Below, piece by piece: positions 1 through 9,777 of a stretch of 17,037 bases of DNA. The position numbers and the translations under genes were made by a program. Origin of the DNA: Rubrobacter sp. (GTDB taxonomy: Bacteria > Actinomycetota > Rubrobacteria > Rubrobacterales > Rubrobacteraceae). The notes under the pieces were generated by a model. The model did no database searches. It had not been told where the DNA came from and saw only the letters and a program-made list of their open reading frames with translations. Each line of letters begins with the position of its first letter. Position 1 is the stretch's first letter. The stretch lies in the NCBI GenBank assembly GCA_013815575.1, contig JACDFX010000006.1, positions 1-17,037 of the forward strand. The letters run 5' to 3'.

Positions 1-1014
1 CCGAAGATCCGCGGTCGGCTCGTGCTGGCCTTCCAGGTGGCGATCGGGATCGGGATCCTTACCGCGACGATCGCGGGGGCCAGCCAGCTTTTGGATTGGC
101 GGCTGATGATCGGCCTGGCGGCGGCGCCGGCGGCGCTGCTTTTGGTGCTGATGCTGCCGGCGCCCGAGAGCCCGCGCTGGCTGGTCAAGGTCGACCGCGT
201 CGACGAGGCCCGGAGTAACCTGCAGCGGGTGCGGGGCGAGGACGACGTCGAGGCCGAGTTGGGCGACATCATGGAGGTTGAGGAGGAGAGGCGCCAGGCG
301 TCGGCGCGCGGCTGGAAGGGGCTCGGCCAGTCGTGGGTGCGCCCCGCGCTCATCATGGGCTGCGGGATGGCCCTTTTCACCCAGCTCAGCGGCATCGAGA
401 TGATCGTCTACTACACGCCGACGATCCTGACCGGCGTCGGGTTCGAAGAATCCGGCGCCCTGCTCGTCAGCGTGGCGCTCGCGGTGACGTACGTGATCAT
501 GAACATCGTCGGGCTGGCCATCGTGGACCGCGTCGGCCGCCGCAGGCTCTCCCTGATAATGACCCCGGGGGCGGCGCTTGCCCTGCTGGTGCTCGGGGTG
601 GTGTTCCTGACCGGGACGGTCAGCGCGGGCTCGGCCCCGTTTATCATAGCGTGCCTGATCGCGTTCATGTTCTTCACCGCGGGCGGCCTGCAGGTGATGG
701 GCTGGCTGACCGGATCTGAGATCTACCCTCTGGGCGTGCGGGGCGCCGGGACCAGCGCGCAGTCGGCGACGTTGTGGGGCTCCAACGTGCTCATCACCCT
801 CACCCTTCTCCCGACGATAGAGACGATCGGGGTCGGCCCCACCATGTGGATGTACGCCGGGTTCAACGTGCTGGCGTTCGTGTTTGTCTGGCGGTACTTC
901 CCCGAGGTCGCGGGGCGCAGCCTGGAGGACATCGAGACCTCGCTGCGCGAGGGCACCTTCCATCCCGGCGGGGTGCCGATCAAAGACAAGGGTAAGGAGA
1001 AGGCGGCCATCTGA
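1..1014 (+). CDS. MFS sugar porter, C-terminal part (5' end outside window)
   Basis: The reading frame is open from the first base to the TGA at 1012-1014, giving 337 residues without a start, so this is the C-terminal two thirds of a roughly 450-500-residue transporter. Sugar-porter signatures appear in the expected order: the PESPRWL motif after the sixth membrane helix, a hydrophilic central loop, a QLSG...YYTP helix 7 motif, DRVGRRR between helices 8 and 9, GSEIYPLGVRG after helix 10, and PEVAGRSLEDIE after helix 12. This last motif is the family PETKGRSLEEIE with the Thr-Lys pair changed. About eight hydrophobic segments are visible. The family moves sugars or polyols across the inner membrane, usually by proton symport; the substrate cannot be read from sequence. 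The gene converges on the DMT permease with a 34-base gap and no clear terminator hairpin. Confidence 0.93.
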   Translation, partial: PKIRGRLVLAFQVAIGIGILTATIAGASQLLDWRLMIGLAAAPAALLLVLMLPAPESPRWLVKVDRVDEARSNLQRVRGEDDVEAELGDIMEVEEERRQASARGWKGLGQSWVRPALIMGCGMALFTQLSGIEMIVYYTPTILTGVGFEESGALLVSVALAVTYVIMNIVGLAIVDRVGRRRLSLIMTPGAALALLVLGVVFLTGTVSAGSAPFIIACLIAFMFFTAGGLQVMGWLTGSEIYPLGVRGAGTSAQSATLWGSNVLITLTLLPTIETIGVGPTMWMYAGFNVLAFVFVWRYFPEVAGRSLEDIETSLREGTFHPGGVPIKDKGKEKAAI

Positions 1015-1048
1015 TCGAACCCGGGCGACCGCTTGGGCCCTGGCCTCG

Positions 1049-1927
1049 TTACTCGCGTCTCACCGTCGCGATCAGAAGCCCTAGCAGGAGAAGCGTTATG
1101 CCCGCCGCCGCCACGAGGGAGAGCCGCTCGCCAAGAACCAGGACCCCTAAGATACCCGCCGTCAACGGTTCCGCGAGGGAGAGCGTGGCCGCGGTCGAGA
1201 CGGAGACCTTCGAGAGCCCGCGCGCAAACAGGATGTACGCCAGCGCGGTCGCCGCGAGGCCGAGTTCGAGGGCCACGGCCAGCCCCAGGGGGGACAGGAC
1301 CCATGAGGGGCCCGAAAGCAGCAGGGCCGGCGAGAGAAGGACGGCCCCCAAGGAGAAGGTCACGCCCATCACCACCGCGTGCGGCCTCTCTTCGAGAAGC
1401 CCCTTCGCTATGGTGGTGAAAGCGACCAGCCCGCCGCCCGAGAGGATGCAAAGCAGCACCCCGAGGGGCCCCACGGAGAGGGAGCCGCCCGAGCCGATCA
1501 GGAGCACGGAGCCGACGATGGCCGCCGCGGTGGCGTACAGCCACCGCGCGTCGGGGCGCTTCCCGAAAAGGAGATCTATCAGCCCGGCCCAAACCGGGAG
1601 GCTGCCGATGGCCGAGATCGTCCCGAGGGCCACGCCCGTGAGCTCGATGCCCGTAAAAAAGAGCGCCTGGTAGGAGGCGACCAGCACCGCGCAGGCGAGC
1701 ACCGGAAGGGGCCTCCACCCCACGGACGCACTCGAACCCTTCGCCCACCCTCCCGACAGCGCGGCGAACAGCAGCATCGCCGCCCCCCCGATCCCGATCT
1801 TCACGACCCCGACGGAGAGGGGGGTCGCGGCCTCCGGGGCGAAGGCCTGGACCGTGCCGCTCGTTCCCCAGAGTGCCGCCGCCAGAACCACGAAGAGGGG
1901 GCCGTTGGATTCGCTGGTGGTCGGCAT
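1049..1927 (-). CDS. DMT superfamily permease (EamA family)
   Basis: A 292-residue, almost wholly hydrophobic protein with about ten predicted membrane helices arranged as two EamA repeats (roughly residues 10-140 and 150-288). Typical family features are the N-terminal LWGTSGTVQAFAP stretch in helix 1 and, near the end, LAEPLTAGILGVLVLGERL, which matches the EamA pattern of a Glu-Pro helix followed by a conserved Gly-Glu. DMT permeases export or import small metabolites such as amino acids or purines; the substrate is unknown here. The ATG at 1927 is the natural start although no strong Shine-Dalgarno is seen upstream. The gene is divergent from pyrG across about 220 bases. An 8-bp palindrome (GTAGCTAC, 1939-1946) lies just upstream of the start, but nothing shows it is functional. 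Confidence 0.93.
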   Translation of the reverse strand: MPTTSESNGPLFVVLAAALWGTSGTVQAFAPEAATPLSVGVVKIGIGGAAMLLFAALSGGWAKGSSASVGWRPLPVLACAVLVASYQALFFTGIELTGVALGTISAIGSLPVWAGLIDLLFGKRPDARWLYATAAAIVGSVLLIGSGGSLSVGPLGVLLCILSGGGLVAFTTIAKGLLEERPHAVVMGVTFSLGAVLLSPALLLSGPSWVLSPLGLAVALELGLAATALAYILFARGLSKVSVSTAATLSLAEPLTAGILGVLVLGERLSLVAAAGITLLLLGLLIATVRRE

Positions 1928-2020
1928 AGGCGCATAGCGTAGCTACTCCGCGTCCGTCCGGCCAGCCGGAGGCCAGCCAGAAAGTGCGCGGGCGCTATTT
2001 CATTCCGGTCCCATGAACGG

Positions 2021-2026
2021 TAATAT
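2021..2026 (+). promoter_or_regulatory. Candidate -10 element upstream of pyrG
   Basis: TAATAT lies in an AT-richer pocket of the DMT/pyrG intergenic region. TTTCAT at 1998-2003 is a weak -35 candidate with a 17-base spacer. The enclosing nonamer GGTAATATG (2019-2027) occurs again at 11667-11675, upstream of the sugar-nucleotide transferase gene. A second weak pair, TTGCTT (2094-2099) and TTTATC (2116-2121), is closer to pyrG. Either could drive pyrG; this is by eye only. Confidence 0.3.
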
Positions 2027-2139
2027 GACGTTCCGTGGTGTCGAAGCGTGCATTTGCGGATTCTTTTCGTTGCCGGGCGGCGGCGACGGGACGTTGCTTC
2101 GGTGAGTTTCCTCTGTTTATCCGGTTTTTCAGGAGGTAG

Positions 2140-3855
<1,716 letters not shown>

Positions 3856-3887
3856 GGGCGACGCTCCCCGAGACAGGCCGTGCCGGC

Positions 3888-4388
3888 GTGCTCGTCACCG
3901 GAGACCCCGCCGGCACCCTCGCCACCCGCACCGCGGGCCTCGTCGATTTTTGGGCGACGCTCGAGTGGGACGAGGCGCCCCCCGATTCGCCTTCCTGCCT
4001 GCCGGCCTCCGAACCGTTCTTCCGGCACGACTTGGAGGAGATGCTGGATCCCACCGGCACGACGTTGCGGATCTCCGGGACCATCCGGTCCATGACCGAA
4101 GCCGGGCTCGGCGCCGGGCTCGGGCTGGTTATGCGGTCGGTTGGCAACGCCGCCGCCCTCTCGGGGGCGGTGCTTGAGATGCGGTCTTTCAGGGAGTGCG
4201 CGCCGCGCCCGGCGCCCCCTGGCCCGCTTCAGGCGCTGGCCCTGGATCTCTGGCGGGCCGGTTTCCCCGTCCGCTTCGCCCCGTCCTGGACCCCGGCCGA
4301 CACCCGCCCGCTCTCCCTCGGCGGCGGTGGGGAAGAGGGGGCGCTGCGGGAATTCTTGCGAACGAGCCCTCTCTGGGAACCGTCGTGA
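3888..4388 (+). CDS. Hypothetical protein downstream of pyrG
   Basis: I do not recognise this 166-residue protein. The frame shows strong G/C preference at third codon positions, unlike the overlapping frames, which supports genuine coding. It has a short N-terminal part (VTGDPAGT...), an acidic middle (about residues 25-60), a Gly/Ala-rich weakly hydrophobic stretch near residues 70-95, and a Pro- and Trp-containing C-terminal part ending in a GGGGEE loop. There is no signal peptide, convincing membrane helix or known catalytic motif. GTG 3888 has only a weak ribosome site; the frame is open back into pyrG, and a CTG at 3852 overlapping the pyrG stop is another possibility. It is probably co-transcribed with pyrG (32-base gap). 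The 112 bases after it hold no clear gene. Confidence 0.65.
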   Translation: MLVTGDPAGTLATRTAGLVDFWATLEWDEAPPDSPSCLPASEPFFRHDLEEMLDPTGTTLRISGTIRSMTEAGLGAGLGLVMRSVGNAAALSGAVLEMRSFRECAPRPAPPGPLQALALDLWRAGFPVRFAPSWTPADTRPLSLGGGGEEGALREFLRTSPLWEPS

Positions 4389-4500
4389 GAGAGCCCTGTA
4401 ACCCCTGCGGTTCTGCCCCGACCGTCGGCGGACATCCGGTTAGCCTTGGCCGCCCGGCTACGGGTGGACCCGAAGCGGCGGGTCTACCGGGAGCGCGGCC

Positions 4501-5631
4501 GTGAGGATAGGGGTGCCCAGAGAGAGGACGCCGGGCGAGACGCGGGTGGCGTTGACGCCGCATGCGGCGTACGAGCTCAGCCGGGCCGGGCACCGGCTGC
4601 TAGTCGAGGCCGGGGCTGGGGAGGCGTCCGGAATCGCCGACGCGGCCTACACGGAGGCCGGAGCCCACGTCGTGGACGACGCCCGCAAGGTTTGGGATGA
4701 CTCGGGGCTCGTGGTCAAGGTCTACGGGCCGGTGGAGGAGGAGTGGCCCCGTCTTCGGGAGGGCCTGGTGCTTCTCTCATTCCTCTCCCTGCCCGTCAAT
4801 TTGGGGCTCATGCGGGCGCTGCTCGACGCCCGGTGCATCGCGTTTGCCATGGAGACCATCAGGGACGCCGGAAGGCTGCCAATTCTGACGCCGATGAGTG
4901 AGATCGCGGGCCGCCTTACCCCCCAGATAGGCGCCCACTACCTTCTGCGCCAGTCGGGCGGGCGGGGCATCCTGCTCGGGGGGGCGACGGGCGTGAGGCC
5001 GGGGCGGGTCGTCGTGCTCGGGTGCGGCATCGTCGGTTCGGGTGCGGCCAGGATGGCGAGCGGCCTCGGCGCCCAGGTCGTCGTGATAGACCGCGACGTG
5101 AACCGCCTTCGCACCCTGGAGCTCGCCCGCATTCCGGGCGTTACCACCCTTGCCGCGAGTGCGTTGGGCATCCGGGACGCCGCGCTACAGGCCGACCTCC
5201 TCATAGGCGCCGTCCACGTCGTGGGAGCCCGCACGCCGGACCTCGTCGACCGGGAGACCGTCGAGGGGATGAAGGACGGGTCGGTCATCGTGGACGTGGA
5301 CGTAGACTACGGCGGCTGCGTCGAGACCTCCCGCCCCACGACCCTCGACGCCCCGGTCTTCGTCGACGGGGGTGTCACCCACTACTGCGTAAAGAACGTC
5401 CCCGCGGCCGTTCCGGTGACCGCCTCGCGCGCCCTGAGCAACGCTCTGCTCCCCTACGCTCGCACCCTCGCAGGCCTCGGCCTCGCCGAGGCCCTGAAGG
5501 GGGACGGGGGGCTCGCGCGGGGGGTCGCCGTCGCGGAGGGCAGGGTCGTCGACCCGGTACTCGCCAGGGCGACGGGCTCCGACCACAGCCAGCTCTCCTC
5601 CGTCCTGCCTCTCCACAGGGAGGTGCAGTGA
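4501..5631 (+). CDS. ald: Alanine dehydrogenase-like protein (Ald/PNT family) with altered active site
   Basis: A 376-residue member of the alanine dehydrogenase / pyridine nucleotide transhydrogenase alpha family, which interconverts L-alanine and pyruvate plus ammonia with NAD. The N-terminal catalytic domain begins RIGVPRE and keeps Arg15 and Lys73. The Rossmann domain has GCGIVG (174-179) followed by Asp197, typical of NAD preference. Catalytic Asp269 lies in [10 protein letters not shown], and the conserved SRPTT, HYCVKN and PYA segments follow. The usual catalytic His of the YLHLA motif (His96 in M. tuberculosis Ald) is Ser96 here (FLSLP), so activity or substrate may differ. GTG 4501 has GGGAG 7 bases upstream. 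The stop overlaps scpA as GTGA. Family call firm, exact reaction less so. Confidence 0.85.
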   Translation: MRIGVPRERTPGETRVALTPHAAYELSRAGHRLLVEAGAGEASGIADAAYTEAGAHVVDDARKVWDDSGLVVKVYGPVEEEWPRLREGLVLLSFLSLPVNLGLMRALLDARCIAFAMETIRDAGRLPILTPMSEIAGRLTPQIGAHYLLRQSGGRGILLGGATGVRPGRVVVLGCGIVGSGAARMASGLGAQVVVIDRDVNRLRTLELARIPGVTTLAASALGIRDAALQADLLIGAVHVVGARTPDLVDRETVEGMKDGSVIVDVDVDYGGCVETSRPTTLDAPVFVDGGVTHYCVKNVPAAVPVTASRALSNALLPYARTLAGLGLAEALKGDGGLARGVAVAEGRVVDPVLARATGSDHSQLSSVLPLHREVQ

Positions 5632-6362
5632 CCTTCGAGTCCGCCGGACGGTCGCTGGCGGACTTCACCGTCGAGCTCGACGTCTACTCGGGTCCCTACG
5701 AGTGGCTGCTCGCCCTGATCCTTAAAGACGAGTTGGAGATCTTCGAGGTCCCCCTGCGCGAGCTCGTCGGCCTCTACGCCGGGTCCCGCGACCCCGAATC
5801 TCCAAACGCCCTGGACCGCGACACGGACTTCGCCGGATCGGCCGCCGCCCTGATACTGCTCAAGAGCCGCACCCTCTCACCGGCAGTCGAGCCCGAGGCC
5901 GACGGCGAGGACGCCGTCGCCGCCTCCCCTGAAGAGCTCGCCGAACGCCTGCAGGAGTACCTGAAAGTACGCCGCGCCGCAGAGGACTTGCGCGGGAGGT
6001 TCGCCCGCGCCGCCGGGCACTACCCCTCCGCCCACGTCGTGCCGCCCAAGCCCGGACGCCTGCGCGTCGCCGAAGACCGCGTCGCGCTCGCCGCCCGGCG
6101 CACCTTCTCCCGCCTCCTGGAGCCGCCGGTTCGGCACCTCGGGCCGATCACGGTGACCGTTCAGGAACTCGTCGGCCTGATACGGGCCTCTCTCCTTCGC
6201 GGCCCGGTCTCCTTCGAGGACCTGACCCGCAACATGGACCGCCTGCGCTCCGCGGTCGCCTTCGCCGCCGCCCTCTCCCTGGCCCAGGAGGGCGGCGTAA
6301 GGCTCCTCCAACCGGAACCGCTCGGCGCCCTGACCCTCGAACTGGTGGAACCGCCCCGATGA
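5628..6362 (+). CDS. scpA: Segregation and condensation protein A (kleisin)
   Basis: ScpA bridges the SMC ATPase heads and binds ScpB in the bacterial condensin complex that compacts and segregates chromosomes. The 244-residue protein has the N-terminal ScpA signature, LDVYSGPYEWLLALI followed by LEIFEVPL, corresponding to the family LDVFEGPLDLLLHLI...DIYDIPI. It also has the AALILLKSRTLSP segment, a charged linker (about 90-150), and a C-terminal winged-helix part with the AVAFAAALSLAQEGGVRLLQ helix. GTG 5628 is chosen because AGGGAGG ends 4 bases before it and the residues after it match the family; the longer open frame upstream is a shadow of ald. It overlaps ald by GTGA and scpB by ATGA, so the three are probably translationally coupled. 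Confidence 0.94.
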   Translation: MTFESAGRSLADFTVELDVYSGPYEWLLALILKDELEIFEVPLRELVGLYAGSRDPESPNALDRDTDFAGSAAALILLKSRTLSPAVEPEADGEDAVAASPEELAERLQEYLKVRRAAEDLRGRFARAAGHYPSAHVVPPKPGRLRVAEDRVALAARRTFSRLLEPPVRHLGPITVTVQELVGLIRASLLRGPVSFEDLTRNMDRLRSAVAFAAALSLAQEGGVRLLQPEPLGALTLELVEPPR

Positions 6363-6967
6363 GCGAACGCGCCCCCGCCCCCGAGCACCTCTTGGAGGCG
6401 GTCCTCCTCGTCAGCGCCCGCCCCATCCGGCCGGCCGACCTCGCCTCCGCGACCGGACTCCCCCCGGAGGCGGTCGAAACCGCCCTCGCCAACTTGTCTG
6501 AGCGCTACTCCCCGGAGACCTCCGGCGTGGTCCTGCGCGCCGTGGCCGGCGGCTACCTCTTCTCCACGAACCCGGCCTGCTCGGTCGCCGTGGAGCGCTT
6601 CCGCGAGGAGGCCCGCCCGGCCCCGCTCTCGGGTGCCGCCCACGAGGTGCTCGCCTGCGCCCTCTACCTCGGTCCCCTTACCCGGGGTGCGGTCTCGCGC
6701 GTCCGGGGCGTCAACTCGGACGCCGTCGTGCGTAACCTGCTCGAGCGCAACCTGCTCGCCGAAGCCGGCGCCGACCGAGACGCCCCCGGCGCCCCAGCCC
6801 TCCTCGCCGTCACCGACGAGTTTCTCGCCGCGACCGACGTCGCCTCCCGCGAGGATTTTCCCCCGCTGGACTCGCTCGTCTCCCGGGAAGAACTCGACCG
6901 TGTCCGGGAACGCCTCACCTCCCCGGAAGCCACGTCCGAGGCCCCCGCCGGGCCCGAGACCACCTGA
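6359..6967 (+). CDS. scpB: Segregation and condensation protein B
   Basis: ScpB is the winged-helix (kite) partner that dimerises on ScpA in the SMC complex. The 202-residue protein shows the family pattern: LEAVLLVSARPIRPADLA at the first helix-turn-helix, VVLRAVAGGYLFSTNP in the middle, then AAHEVLACALYLGPLTRGAV and the highly conserved RGVNSDAVVRNLLERNLL, followed by the TDEFL...FPPL end of the second winged helix. An acidic/Pro-rich tail of about 30 residues follows. The ATG overlaps the scpA stop (ATGA), which fixes the start, and the stop abuts the next ATG with no gap. The two condensin subunits are presumably made in fixed proportion by coupling. Confidence 0.95.
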   Translation: MSERAPAPEHLLEAVLLVSARPIRPADLASATGLPPEAVETALANLSERYSPETSGVVLRAVAGGYLFSTNPACSVAVERFREEARPAPLSGAAHEVLACALYLGPLTRGAVSRVRGVNSDAVVRNLLERNLLAEAGADRDAPGAPALLAVTDEFLAATDVASREDFPPLDSLVSREELDRVRERLTSPEATSEAPAGPETT

Positions 6968-7669
6968 ATGCGCCTGCAGGCCTTCCTCGCCCGCGCCGGT
7001 GCCGCCCCCTCCAGGCGCAAGGCCGAAGCCCTGATCGAAGCGGGACGCGTCACCGTCAACGGCGGGACCGCCTCTCTAGGCTCCTCCGTCTCCGGCGATG
7101 AGACCGTCCTCCTGGACGGCCAGAGGGTCCTCCTTCCAGACGAACACGCCTACCTGGCCCTCAATAAGCCCGCCGCATACCTGACCACCCTCAAGGACGA
7201 GCCAGACAAAGACCGCCCCACCGTCGCCGACCTGATGCCCGACATTCCCGGTCTCGTACCCGCCGGCCGCCTCGACGCGGGCACGACGGGCCTCCTCATC
7301 CTCACCAACGACGGCCCGCTCGCCCACCGCATCACCCATCCCTCGGCCGAGATCGAAAAGGAGTACCGCCTGACCCTCAAAAATCCCGCCCCGCAAGAGG
7401 CCCTCTCCGCTCTCGCCGCCGGCCCAATCCTCGAAGACGGCAAAATGTCCCCGCCGACCCTCTCCAGAGTCTACAAAACCACCGACCACACCACCCTCCA
7501 CCTGACCATCCACGAGGGCCGTAACCGCATAATACGCAGGGCGTGCGTAGCGGTAGGCCTGAACCTCCTCTCCCTGTGCAGGGTGCGGGTGGGCTCCGTA
7601 GAGCTCGGCGACCTCGAGAGGGGCCGCTATCGGCCGCTCACCGCCGCCGAGCTCGGGGCTTTGCGTTGA
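6968..7669 (+). CDS. Pseudouridine synthase, RsuA/RluB/RluE/RluF family
   Basis: This enzyme isomerises specific uridines of ribosomal RNA to pseudouridine. The 233-residue protein has an N-terminal S4 RNA-binding domain (residues 1-48: MRLQAFLARAGAAPSRRKAE...VTVNG) followed by the catalytic domain. The catalytic Asp103 lies in GRLDAGTTGLLILTNDG, the family signature, and the C-terminal EGRNRIIRRACVAVG corresponds to the usual EGKNRQVRRM motif. Its place directly after scpB matches many Gram-positive and actinobacterial genomes, where the gene is usually called rluB (a 23S rRNA enzyme), but the modified site cannot be told from sequence. The ATG abuts the scpB stop. Its stop overlaps a possible TTG start of aroA. 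Confidence 0.93.
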   Translation: MRLQAFLARAGAAPSRRKAEALIEAGRVTVNGGTASLGSSVSGDETVLLDGQRVLLPDEHAYLALNKPAAYLTTLKDEPDKDRPTVADLMPDIPGLVPAGRLDAGTTGLLILTNDGPLAHRITHPSAEIEKEYRLTLKNPAPQEALSALAAGPILEDGKMSPPTLSRVYKTTDHTTLHLTIHEGRNRIIRRACVAVGLNLLSLCRVRVGSVELGDLERGRYRPLTAAELGALR

Positions 7670-7692
7670 CGCGGATACAGGGGACGCCCGGC

Positions 7693-9006
7693 GTGGACTT
7701 CGCCATCGAAGACGTGCGGGGCGATTTCCCGGATAGGATGGAGATCTCCCCGCTCGGTCGTCCGGCAGACGCTGAGGTGCGGGTCCCGGGCTCGAAGAGC
7801 GTCACCAACCGCGCCCTGCTCGTCGCGGCGCTCGCCGACGGTCTTTCCGTCATAAAAAACCCGCTCTTCTCGGACGACCCCTACTACCTAATGGACGCCC
7901 TCGTCCGTCTAGGCTTCGACGTTCGGGTGGATGGGGAGGCCGGCGAGGTCAGATTGGGGGGTCTCGGCGGGGAGATCCCGCACGGCGACGTCGAGGTGTT
8001 CGTCGGAAACGCGGGCACCGTGGCGCGTTTCCTGCCGCCCGCGCTCGCGCTCGGGCCGGGGCCGTACACCGTCGACGGCGTGCCCAGGATGAGGGAGCGC
8101 CCGATCCGGGACCTCGTTGACGCGATGCGCCGCCTCGGCGCCGCAGTGGACTACACGCACGAGGATGGCAGATTCCCCCTTCTGGTCCGTGGCGGTGGCC
8201 TGGAGGGCGGCGAGACCCCCGTCCAGGGGGCCGGCAGCAGCCAGTTCGTCAGCGGCCTCCTTATGGCCGCCCCCTACGCGCGGAGAACCGTAAACCTCGA
8301 CGTCCGGGGCAGGGAGAGGTGGCCTTACGTTGGGATCACGGTAGAGGTCATGCGCCATTTCGGCGTCGAGGTTGGGGTCTCTGAGGGCTTTAGAAGCCTG
8401 ACAGTCGGGCCCGGCGTGTACCGGGCGCGGGAGTTCGAGGTGGAGCCGGACGCCTCGGCGGCCTCGTACTTCATGGCGTTGGCGGCGGTGACGGGGGGGC
8501 GGGTGCGGGTGCCGGGGCTTGGATCCCGCTCCTCGCAAGGGGACTTGCGGTTCGCGGAGGTGCTCGGGCGGATGGGGTGCGAGGTCGACCTTGGGGAGGA
8601 TGCGGTAGAGGTGCGGGGGCCGGGGCGGTTGCGGGGGGTCGAGGTGGACATGGGCGCCTTCTCCGACACCATGATGACGTTGGCGGCCATAGCGCCGTTC
8701 GCCTCCACGCCGACGACCATCACCAACGTCGGCCATGCCAGGCACCAGGAGACGGACAGAATCTCGGCGGTCGCGACGGAGCTCGGGCGTCTTGGGGTCG
8801 AGGTCGAAGAGGGGCGGGACGGGGTCAGGATCCTGCCCGGCCCCTTGCGGCCCGCCGTCATAGAGACCTACGGGGACCACCGAGTGGCGATGGCCTTCGC
8901 CGTCGCCGGGTTGGCCGCGAAGAGCCCGGTCGTAACCATCCGCGACCCCGGGTGCGTCACCAAGACCTTCCCAGGATACTTTGACGCCCTCGAATCGCTG
9001 CGGTAG
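7693..9006 (+). CDS. aroA: 3-phosphoshikimate 1-carboxyvinyltransferase (EPSP synthase)
   Basis: Catalyses the sixth shikimate-pathway step, joining PEP to shikimate 3-phosphate. All substrate motifs are present (numbering from GTG 7693): VPGSKS with Lys35, GNAGT at 105-109, RERPIRD at 134-140, GSSQFVSGLLM at 181-191, EPDAS at 251-255, Asp325 in SDTMMTLA, Glu353 in RHQETDR, and YGDHRVAMAF. The start is uncertain. GTG 7693 has AGGGGA 8 bases upstream (437 residues). ATG 7738 gives 422 residues and the usual spacing to VPGSKS but lacks a spaced ribosome site. TTG 7666 would overlap the preceding stop (TTGA). It is read with the upstream genes; a promoter may separate it from cmk. Confidence 0.95.
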   Translation: MDFAIEDVRGDFPDRMEISPLGRPADAEVRVPGSKSVTNRALLVAALADGLSVIKNPLFSDDPYYLMDALVRLGFDVRVDGEAGEVRLGGLGGEIPHGDVEVFVGNAGTVARFLPPALALGPGPYTVDGVPRMRERPIRDLVDAMRRLGAAVDYTHEDGRFPLLVRGGGLEGGETPVQGAGSSQFVSGLLMAAPYARRTVNLDVRGRERWPYVGITVEVMRHFGVEVGVSEGFRSLTVGPGVYRAREFEVEPDASAASYFMALAAVTGGRVRVPGLGSRSSQGDLRFAEVLGRMGCEVDLGEDAVEVRGPGRLRGVEVDMGAFSDTMMTLAAIAPFASTPTTITNVGHARHQETDRISAVATELGRLGVEVEEGRDGVRILPGPLRPAVIETYGDHRVAMAFAVAGLAAKSPVVTIRDPGCVTKTFPGYFDALESLR

Positions 9007-9057
9007 GACTGCCGTAGCGCTGCGGCCGGGCAGGGGCGTCTGCCGGGGACTTTCGGC

Positions 9058-9063
9058 TATACT
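9058..9063 (+). promoter_or_regulatory. Probable -10 element just upstream of cmk
   Basis: TATACT, five of six consensus bases, lies in the 67-base aroA-cmk gap and ends 10 bases before the cmk ATG. Transcription from it would start about 0-4 bases before the ATG, giving a leaderless or nearly leaderless mRNA, common in actinobacteria. No good -35 is visible. A small stem (GGCAG/CTGCC, 9029-9044, 6-base loop) lies upstream, with only a TTT run after it. The octamer GCTATACT recurs at the rsiG-like promoter (14336-14343). Confidence 0.45.
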
Positions 9064-9073
9064 TCCGGGGTCG

Positions 9074-9745
9074 ATGAAGGGCATCCTCGTAACTATAGAC
9101 GGGCCCGCCGGGGGCGGGAAGAGCTCGGTCGCGCGGCAGGTCGCCGGGCGGCTCGGCGTCGTCAACCTCAACACGGGGGCCGCCTACCGGGCCGCCGCCC
9201 TTCTCGCCCTTCGGGAGGAGACGGACCTCTCCGACGCGCCGAAGCTCGCGGCCCTCGCCTCCAGGGTCTCACTCGACCCCGACGGGGCCAGCATCGACGG
9301 CGAGCGGGTACCGGAGCCCGACCTACGCACGCCCGAAGTCTCCGCGGCGGCCTCGCGGGTGTCGGTAGACGCCGGCCTGCGGGAGGTGCTGTTGCCGGTT
9401 CAGCGGGCTGCGGCGGAGGAGGCCAGAGAGCGGGGCGGGGCCGTGGTCGAGGGCAGGGACATCGGGACCGTCGTGCTGCCCGACGCCGAGCTAAAAGTGT
9501 TCCTGTCAGCCGACCCGGAGGAGCGGGCGCGCAGGAGGGCCCGACAGACCGGGCGGGAGGCGGAGCTGGATCGCATTCGGGAGGCGATCCAACGCCGCGA
9601 CCGCCAGGACTCGGAGCGCGAGGTGTCCCCATTGAGGCCCGCCGAGGACGCCGTGGTGCTCGACACGACCGCGCTCTCCCTCGACGAAGTCGTGTCGAGG
9701 GTCCTGGATCTGGCCGCCGGACAGCGGGGCGTGAGGAAACTTTGA
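9074..9745 (+). CDS. cmk: Cytidylate kinase
   Basis: Phosphorylates CMP and dCMP with ATP, recycling cytidine nucleotides from lipid and RNA turnover. The 223-residue protein has the P-loop GPAGGGKSS (10-18), the CMP-binding NTGAAYRA (33-40), EGRDIGTVVLPDAELKVFL, and RRDRQDSEREVSPL followed by DAVVLDTT near the end, all diagnostic for Cmk. The usual Asp of (D)TGAxYR is Asn33 here, a modest change at a nucleotide-contacting loop. ATG 9074 starts the family-typical MKGILVTIDGPAGGGKS; the frame is open further upstream but those residues are not Cmk-like. GGGG 3 bases before the ATG is a poor ribosome site, consistent with a leaderless transcript from TATACT. The stop overlaps a possible TTG start of the acyltransferase gene. 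Confidence 0.95.
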   Translation: MKGILVTIDGPAGGGKSSVARQVAGRLGVVNLNTGAAYRAAALLALREETDLSDAPKLAALASRVSLDPDGASIDGERVPEPDLRTPEVSAAASRVSVDAGLREVLLPVQRAAAEEARERGGAVVEGRDIGTVVLPDAELKVFLSADPEERARRRARQTGREAELDRIREAIQRRDRQDSEREVSPLRPAEDAVVLDTTALSLDEVVSRVLDLAAGQRGVRKL

Positions 9746-9777
9746 GCGCTTTCGAGGGCAGGAGCACGCCGGTTCGT

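Noticed and set aside
1015..1048. Possible bidirectional terminator between the converging MFS and DMT genes
   Set aside because: No convincing stem with a T-run on either strand in the 34 bases.
1960..1978. Direct repeat GGCCAGCC twice, 3 bases apart, upstream of the DMT gene
   Set aside because: Only two short GC-rich copies; expected by chance in this base composition, with no positional logic to a promoter.
2015..2033. GAACG/CGTTC dyad that recalls a LexA-type SOS box
   Set aside because: Spacing between the arms (9 bases) does not fit the actinobacterial GAAC-N4-GTTC site, and neighbouring genes are not SOS genes.
4389..4500. Small gene or RNA in the gap before ald
   Set aside because: Only short GC-rich palindromes are visible (for example CGGGT-GG-ACCCG); no start/ribosome-site pair or coding bias supports a gene.
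5022..5627. Long in-frame extension upstream of scpA
   Set aside because: It is the Arg/Pro-rich shadow of ald. ScpA-like residues and a ribosome site begin at GTG 5628.
9027..9046. Rho-independent terminator between aroA and cmk
   Set aside because: The stem is only about 5 bp and is followed by TTT rather than a real T-run; it is mentioned only as promoter context.
7909..9174. 421-codon open frame on the minus strand
   Set aside because: Antisense to aroA and the start of cmk; composition is a low-complexity shadow with no family motif.
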